NCBI GenBank assembly: GCA_029260985.1
Contig: JAJDCE010000053.1
Span: 1 to 7,929 of the forward strand
Reading direction: 5' to 3'
DNA: 7,929 nt
DNA from: Patescibacteria group bacterium
GTDB taxonomy: Bacteria; Patescibacteriota; Gracilibacteria; UM-FILTER-43-11
The position numbers were made by a program, and so were the translations under genes. Positions within the stretch are counted from its first letter, which is position 1; every line of letters starts with the position of its first letter. Below are positions 5,612 to 7,929 of this stretch, piece after piece. The notes below the pieces were generated by a model. It saw only the letters and a list, made by a program, of their open reading frames with translations. It ran no database searches and had not been told where the DNA came from.

Positions 5612-6238
5612 TTAATTAAGAAATAATGATTCAGCTTTTTTAAGAGCTGATTCCATAAACATAACTTTTTCAAACTTCAGAAGATCATGAAGATTGAGAT
5701 AATCAACCAAAATGGTTTTCACATTAGGGAGATTACTGGCTGATTTTTCGAGATTCAGATCTTTTTCAGAAAGCACCACTAGAACAGATTTTTCAACTGG
5801 CAGCTTATCGAGCATTGCCTTGAAATCTCTCGTTTTAGGCTCTTTGGCTTCAAATTTATCAAGAGCAAAAACCTGTTTGTCAGCTGCCTTTTGAGAAAGA
5901 CCGGAAAAGAGAGCAGCACGCCTGGCTTTTTTAGGCATCTGCTTTTCAAAATTTTGAGTATTACGAGGGCCAAAGGCTACTCCTCCAGACCTCCAGATAG
6001 GATTGCGGGAAGAGCCAAATCGAGCTCGGCCAGTACCTTTTTGCCTCCACGGCTTTTTACCCCCTCCTCGAATTTCACCACGGGATTTAGTATGAGCATT
6101 AGCCTGCCTTGCATTTGAAAGCTGTCTAACAAGGGCTAGACGCATCAACTCATCGTTAACCTTAGCGGCAAACAACTTGTCATTGGCTTCCACAGAACCT
6201 TTCTTCTCACCGGATTGTTGGTAGAGATCTAACTTCAC
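5612..6238 (-). CDS. rplD: 50S ribosomal protein L4, GTG start
   Basis: L4 contacts domain I of 23S rRNA and extends a loop into the exit tunnel; in E. coli it also represses the S10 operon by binding its leader. The product has 208 residues (E. coli 201). The extended tunnel loop is residues 43-92, with RGGGKKPWRQKGTGRARFGS (57-76) and WRSGGVAFGP (82-91). The C-terminal half is a Rossmann-like fold with the VLVVLSEKDLN strand. The start is GTG at 6238, the only non-ATG start of a recognised gene here, giving MKLDLYQQSG at the proper family N-terminus. It lies 9 bp after L3. Whether it regulates this operon cannot be told from sequence. Confidence 0.98.
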   Translation of the reverse strand: MKLDLYQQSGEKKGSVEANDKLFAAKVNDELMRLALVRQLSNARQANAHTKSRGEIRGGGKKPWRQKGTGRARFGSSRNPIWRSGGVAFGPRNTQNFEKQMPKKARRAALFSGLSQKAADKQVFALDKFEAKEPKTRDFKAMLDKLPVEKSVLVVLSEKDLNLEKSASNLPNVKTILVDYLNLHDLLKFEKVMFMESALKKAESLFLN

Positions 6239-6247
6239 GATTCAAAA

Positions 6248-6826
6248 TTAAAATTTGATATAAACGTAACCCGTTTTCGGTCCGGGCACAGGACCTTTGA
6301 TTGCAATCAGCTCCTTTTCAGGTACTAATTTGACCACTGGGCGATTCAAGAGTGTACATTTCTGAAAACCCATCTGACCTGGTAATTTCTTCCCCTTCAT
6401 AACTCGCCCAGGTTTAGCACACATACCTATAGAACCAGGTTCTCGGTGATGATGTGACCCGTGGCTTTCAGGGCCACGTGAGAAGTTATGACGTTTAATG
6501 ACACCCTGGAAACCTTTACCCTTAGAAGTAGAAGTAATAGTTACCGATTCGATGTCCTGCAACTGGGAAAGATCAATTGTTTGTCCTTTTTTATAGTCAT
6601 CTGGATTTTCAACACGGAATTCCTTCAGGGTTTTGTACATCTTATTCTTTGAAGGATTTTTATACGCATCGAATCCCAGGACTATCGCCGGATATCCATC
6701 GCTCGTTTCTGTTTTCACCTGTACAACCTCGTTAGGCTTGCACTGGATGAAAGTGGCGGGGATCACACGACCATCATCTTGTATGACTTGGCTCATACCT
6801 AATTTTTTGCCGATTATTCCTGGCAT
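6248..6826 (-). CDS. rplC: 50S ribosomal protein L3 (first recognised gene of the operon)
   Basis: L3 is an assembly initiator whose loop reaches the peptidyl-transferase centre. The product has 192 residues, somewhat below E. coli's 209. Family marks are IIGKKLGMSQVIQDDGRVIP (4-23), KGKGFQGVIKRHNFSRGPESHGS (102-124), HREPGSIG and RVMKGKKLPGQMG (141-153). Gln151 in PGQMG matches the Gln that PrmB methylates in E. coli. The N-terminus MPGIIGKKLGM fits the family, so ATG 6826 is the right start. In most bacteria S10 lies just upstream; here there is only a control region. No Shine-Dalgarno motif precedes the ATG, but the stop of a possible leader ORF lies 5 nt upstream. Confidence 0.98.
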   Translation of the reverse strand: MPGIIGKKLGMSQVIQDDGRVIPATFIQCKPNEVVQVKTETSDGYPAIVLGFDAYKNPSKNKMYKTLKEFRVENPDDYKKGQTIDLSQLQDIESVTITSTSKGKGFQGVIKRHNFSRGPESHGSHHHREPGSIGMCAKPGRVMKGKKLPGQMGFQKCTLLNRPVVKLVPEKELIAIKGPVPGPKTGYVYIKF

Positions 6827-6831
6827 AGAAT

Positions 6832-6900
6832 CTAGTGGTTATGGAGGTTGTTGGTCTTAATGTCCTTGATGACAAGGAGCCTAAACCTCTCTGTTAACAT
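6832..6900 (-). CDS. Possible 22-codon leader ORF ahead of rplC
   Basis: From the ATG at 6900 the minus strand is open for 22 codons to TAG at 6832-6834, starting MLTERFRLLVIKD and ending NNLHNH. It is preceded at 5 nt by AGAAGG, the only clear Shine-Dalgarno-like sequence seen before any start in this window. Its stop is 5 nt before the L3 ATG, a spacing that suits translational coupling. The same frame has an earlier ATG at 6930, but that overlaps the -10 box. I recognise no family; it does not resemble S10. The nested hairpin at 6844-6889 lies inside it, so translating it would affect leader folding. It could also be chance. Confidence 0.35.
   Translation of the reverse strand: MLTERFRLLVIKDIKTNNLHNH
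6844..6889 (-). promoter_or_regulatory. Nested hairpin in the rplC operon leader
   Basis: The inner stem is TCCTTG (6863-6868) with CAAGGA (6873-6878) around a 4-nt loop. The outer stem is GAGGTT (6844-6849) with AACCTC (6884-6889). It lies between the predicted start of transcription and L3, where E. coli has its L4-responsive leader. A regulatory role is an inference; there is no U-run that would make it a terminator. Confidence 0.5.
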
Positions 6901-6905
6901 TGGTG

Positions 6906-6911
6906 CCTTCT
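6906..6911 (-). promoter_or_regulatory. Shine-Dalgarno-like AGAAGG
   Basis: On the minus strand AGAAGG is followed by 5 nt and the ATG at 6900. It matches the consensus AGGAGG in five of six positions. It stands out because none of the recognised genes has one. Confidence 0.45.
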
Positions 6912-6928
6912 CTATGGAATGCTCAGAC

Positions 6929-6956
6929 ATTCTACCGACTGCAAAACCAAAGTCAA
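6929..6956 (-). promoter_or_regulatory. Sigma70-type promoter of the ribosomal operon
   Basis: On the minus strand TTGACT (6956-6951), a 16-bp spacer and TAGAAT (6934-6929) match the -35 and -10 boxes at five of six positions each. Transcription would start near 6922, giving a leader of about 95 nt before L3. It is the best promoter match in the control region. Confidence 0.75.
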
Positions 6957-6966
6957 GCATTTTTTT

Positions 6967-6979
6967 AGACAATTTGTCT
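6967..6979. promoter_or_regulatory. 13-bp palindrome upstream of the -35 box (candidate operator)
   Basis: AGACAA, one central T, then TTGTCT form a perfect palindrome. Its near edge is 10 bp upstream of the operon's -35 box, roughly -45 to -57 relative to the predicted start, where activators commonly bind. No regulator can be named. Confidence 0.4.
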
Positions 6980-6986
6980 TTAATAA

Positions 6987-7115
6987 GTGCGAGTGCAAGC
7001 GCGAGTCTCAAGATTGACATCAAAATTGACCAAAATGACCTTATAAGAACTAAAAATATTTGATAATATGAAAAAGTGAATCAATATACTTGAGACTCGC
7101 ACTCGCACTTGAGAC
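6987..7115. repeat. Inverted hexamer-repeat arms flanking an AT-rich divergent spacer
   Basis: The left arm (6987-7012) is built of 6-bp units of the type AGTGCG, ending GCGAGTCTCAAG (7001-7012). The right arm begins with the exact reverse complement, CTTGAGACTCGC (7089-7100), and continues with inverted ACTCGC units plus a second CTTGAGAC at 7108-7115. The 76 bp between are AT-rich, with short direct repeats of ATTGACC/ATGACC type at 7013-7040. The right arm lies just before the HAD start codon. Confidence 0.75.
7026..7067 (+). promoter_or_regulatory. Weak promoter candidates for the HAD gene
   Basis: Two weak choices exist: TTGACC at 7026-7031 with TAAAAA at 7051-7056 (19-bp spacer), or a lone -10-like GATAAT at 7062-7067. 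Neither is convincing, although a plus-strand promoter is expected here. Confidence 0.25.
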
Positions 7116-7124
7116 TAAATTAAA

Positions 7125-7775
7125 ATGAAAGCCGTAATATTCGACATGGATGGAGTGATTGTAGACAGTGAAAAACACTGGAAAAAAGCCGAACTCAATC
7201 TTTTCGGACAACTGGTAAGCCAATGGACTGTAGAAGACCAGCAAAAGATTATTGGCTTGAATGTAAAAGATACTTTTGAAATTTTAAAAAGCCAATACAA
7301 CCTAAAAGAATCCGAAGAAGTGTACATGGCTCAAGTCACCGAAATCGCTAACCATGTTTATGAACACCAAGCCAATCTCACTGAGGGTTTTTCTGAAGTT
7401 ATCAAAGAGATTCACAAACAAAATATCCCTATAGGTCTAGCTTCCTCTTCACTAAAATCCTGGATCACCACCGTTCTCAACCGTTTTCAACTCACCCCAT
7501 ACTTCCAAGTCGTCGTAAGCGCCGAAGAAATCAATGCCCCAGGCAAACCCGCCCCGGATATCTATCTCTACGCAGCTAAAAAACTTGGCGTTTTACCTAA
7601 AGATTGCGTCGTCATCGAAGATTCAACTCATGGTGTGGCCTCTGCCAAAAGCGCAGGCATGACTTGTATAGGTATTCGAAATGGGTTTAACGATCACCAA
7701 GATCTGTCGAAAGCCAACCAAATCATAAATGGATTTAAGGAGTTCAACCTTAATCAATACCTAATTAAGGTTTAA
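7125..7775 (+). CDS. HAD-superfamily phosphatase/phosphomutase, beta-phosphoglucomutase-like
   Basis: This is a cytosolic Mg-dependent enzyme that works through a phospho-aspartate. All four HAD motifs are present in the 216 residues. Motif I is FDMDGVIVDSE, with nucleophile Asp7 and general acid/base Asp9. Motif II is ASSS (106-109), motif III GKPAPD with Lys141, and motif IV VIEDS with Glu165 and Asp166. The helical cap lies at about residues 15-85, after motif I, the C1 position of the beta-phosphoglucomutase/phosphoglycolate phosphatase group. The substrate (hexose phosphate, phosphoglycolate, a nucleotide or other) cannot be told. It is transcribed away from the ribosomal operon. ATG 7125 starts directly at the family N-terminus. 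No good Shine-Dalgarno sequence exists; hexamer repeats lie just upstream. Confidence 0.93.
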   Translation: MKAVIFDMDGVIVDSEKHWKKAELNLFGQLVSQWTVEDQQKIIGLNVKDTFEILKSQYNLKESEEVYMAQVTEIANHVYEHQANLTEGFSEVIKEIHKQNIPIGLASSSLKSWITTVLNRFQLTPYFQVVVSAEEINAPGKPAPDIYLYAAKKLGVLPKDCVVIEDSTHGVASAKSAGMTCIGIRNGFNDHQDLSKANQIINGFKEFNLNQYLIKV

Positions 7776-7800
7776 GGCACAGTTTAATTGACCCTTAATT
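7763..7800 (+). terminator. Weak inverted repeat at the 3' end of the HAD gene
   Basis: AATTAAGG (7763-7770), spanning the last codons, can pair with CCTTAATT (7793-7800) over a 22-nt loop. The stem is AT-rich and no T-run follows, so it is a poor match to an intrinsic terminator. Confidence 0.2.
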
Positions 7801-7816
7801 TAGAATTAAATAGGAT
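7788..7816 (+). promoter_or_regulatory. Possible promoter after the HAD gene
   Basis: TTGACC (7788-7793), 17 bp, then TAGGAT (7811-7816) has good sigma70 spacing and may serve a gene beyond the right edge. The remaining 7817-7929 is AT-rich; I see no gene in it. Confidence 0.35.
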
Positions 7817-7929
7817 ATTTATTAAAATAACCTAAAACAATTCATTCGATACGGATCTAAATTTATTATCACTAGAGCAAGCTAGAAATAATATGAAATC
7901 ACTCAGACCACCAAAAAACCACTGAATAA

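Noticed and set aside
6832..7023. Minus-strand frame upstream of L3 as a broken or diverged S10.
   Set aside because: No S10 signature is seen, the upstream half is only hexamer repeat and promoter sequence, and the -10 and -35 boxes lie within it.
7125..7775. HAD gene as part of a new system linked with the ribosomal operon.
   Set aside because: It is a common housekeeping enzyme family, divergently transcribed with a 298-bp control region between; adjacency alone gives no functional link.
7763..7800. Strong intrinsic terminator of the HAD gene.
   Set aside because: The stem is AT-rich, the loop is 22 nt and no T-run follows; listed only as a weak inverted repeat.
7893..7929. Start of a gene whose frame (MKSLRPPKNH) stops at TGA after ten codons and would continue if UGA were a sense codon, as in Gracilibacteria.
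   Set aside because: None of the sixteen recognised genes has an in-frame TGA, Gly uses GGN and Trp TGG, so the standard code fits; ten codons are not evidence for a gene.

Overview
The window carries most of one bacterial ribosomal-protein operon of the S10-spc type, read on the minus strand, followed on the right by a divergent gene for a HAD-family sugar-phosphate hydrolase/mutase. In transcription order the minus-strand genes are L3, L4, L23, L2, S19, L22, S3, L16, L29, S17, L14, L24, L5, S14 and the first 56 codons of S8, which runs off the left edge. The order is the textbook bacterial one. The exception is S10, which normally precedes L3 and is absent; L3 is the first recognisable ribosomal gene.

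The organism is a low-to-moderate GC bacterium. The L3, L4, L23, L16 and L24 proteins are plainly bacterial. S14 is the zinc-binding type and L24 carries a zinc ribbon. L22 and L29 have long Lys-rich tails. None of the sixteen genes has a convincing Shine-Dalgarno sequence, and the spacers are filled with short degenerate tandem repeats. An uncultivated lineage such as the Patescibacteria (CPR) would fit, but that is an inference with modest confidence. All stops are TAA or TAG, and Trp is TGG where checked, so there is no sign of UGA recoding.

Layout: 1-168 partial rpsH; 204-6826 rpsN back to rplC; 6827-7124 divergent control region; 7125-7775 HAD gene; 7776-7929 no recognisable gene. The control region holds a good sigma70-type promoter for the operon (-35 TTGACT, 16 bp spacer, -10 TAGAAT). 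A 13-bp palindrome lies just upstream of it. The leader is about 95 nt, with a nested hairpin and a possible 22-codon leader ORF that has the only clear Shine-Dalgarno sequence seen here. A pair of inverted hexamer-repeat arms flanks an AT-rich stretch.

The least ordinary content is in the spacers and in two genes. Heptanucleotide arrays exactly fill the S14/L5 and L5/L24 gaps. A heptad-phased inverted array forms a hairpin between S3 and L16. A 12-bp repeat array encodes the last residues of S17 and continues into the S17/L14 gap. A 33-bp GC-rich palindromic patch sits in frame inside the zinc ribbon of L24. Together these suggest a genome where small repeats spread even through the ribosomal operon.
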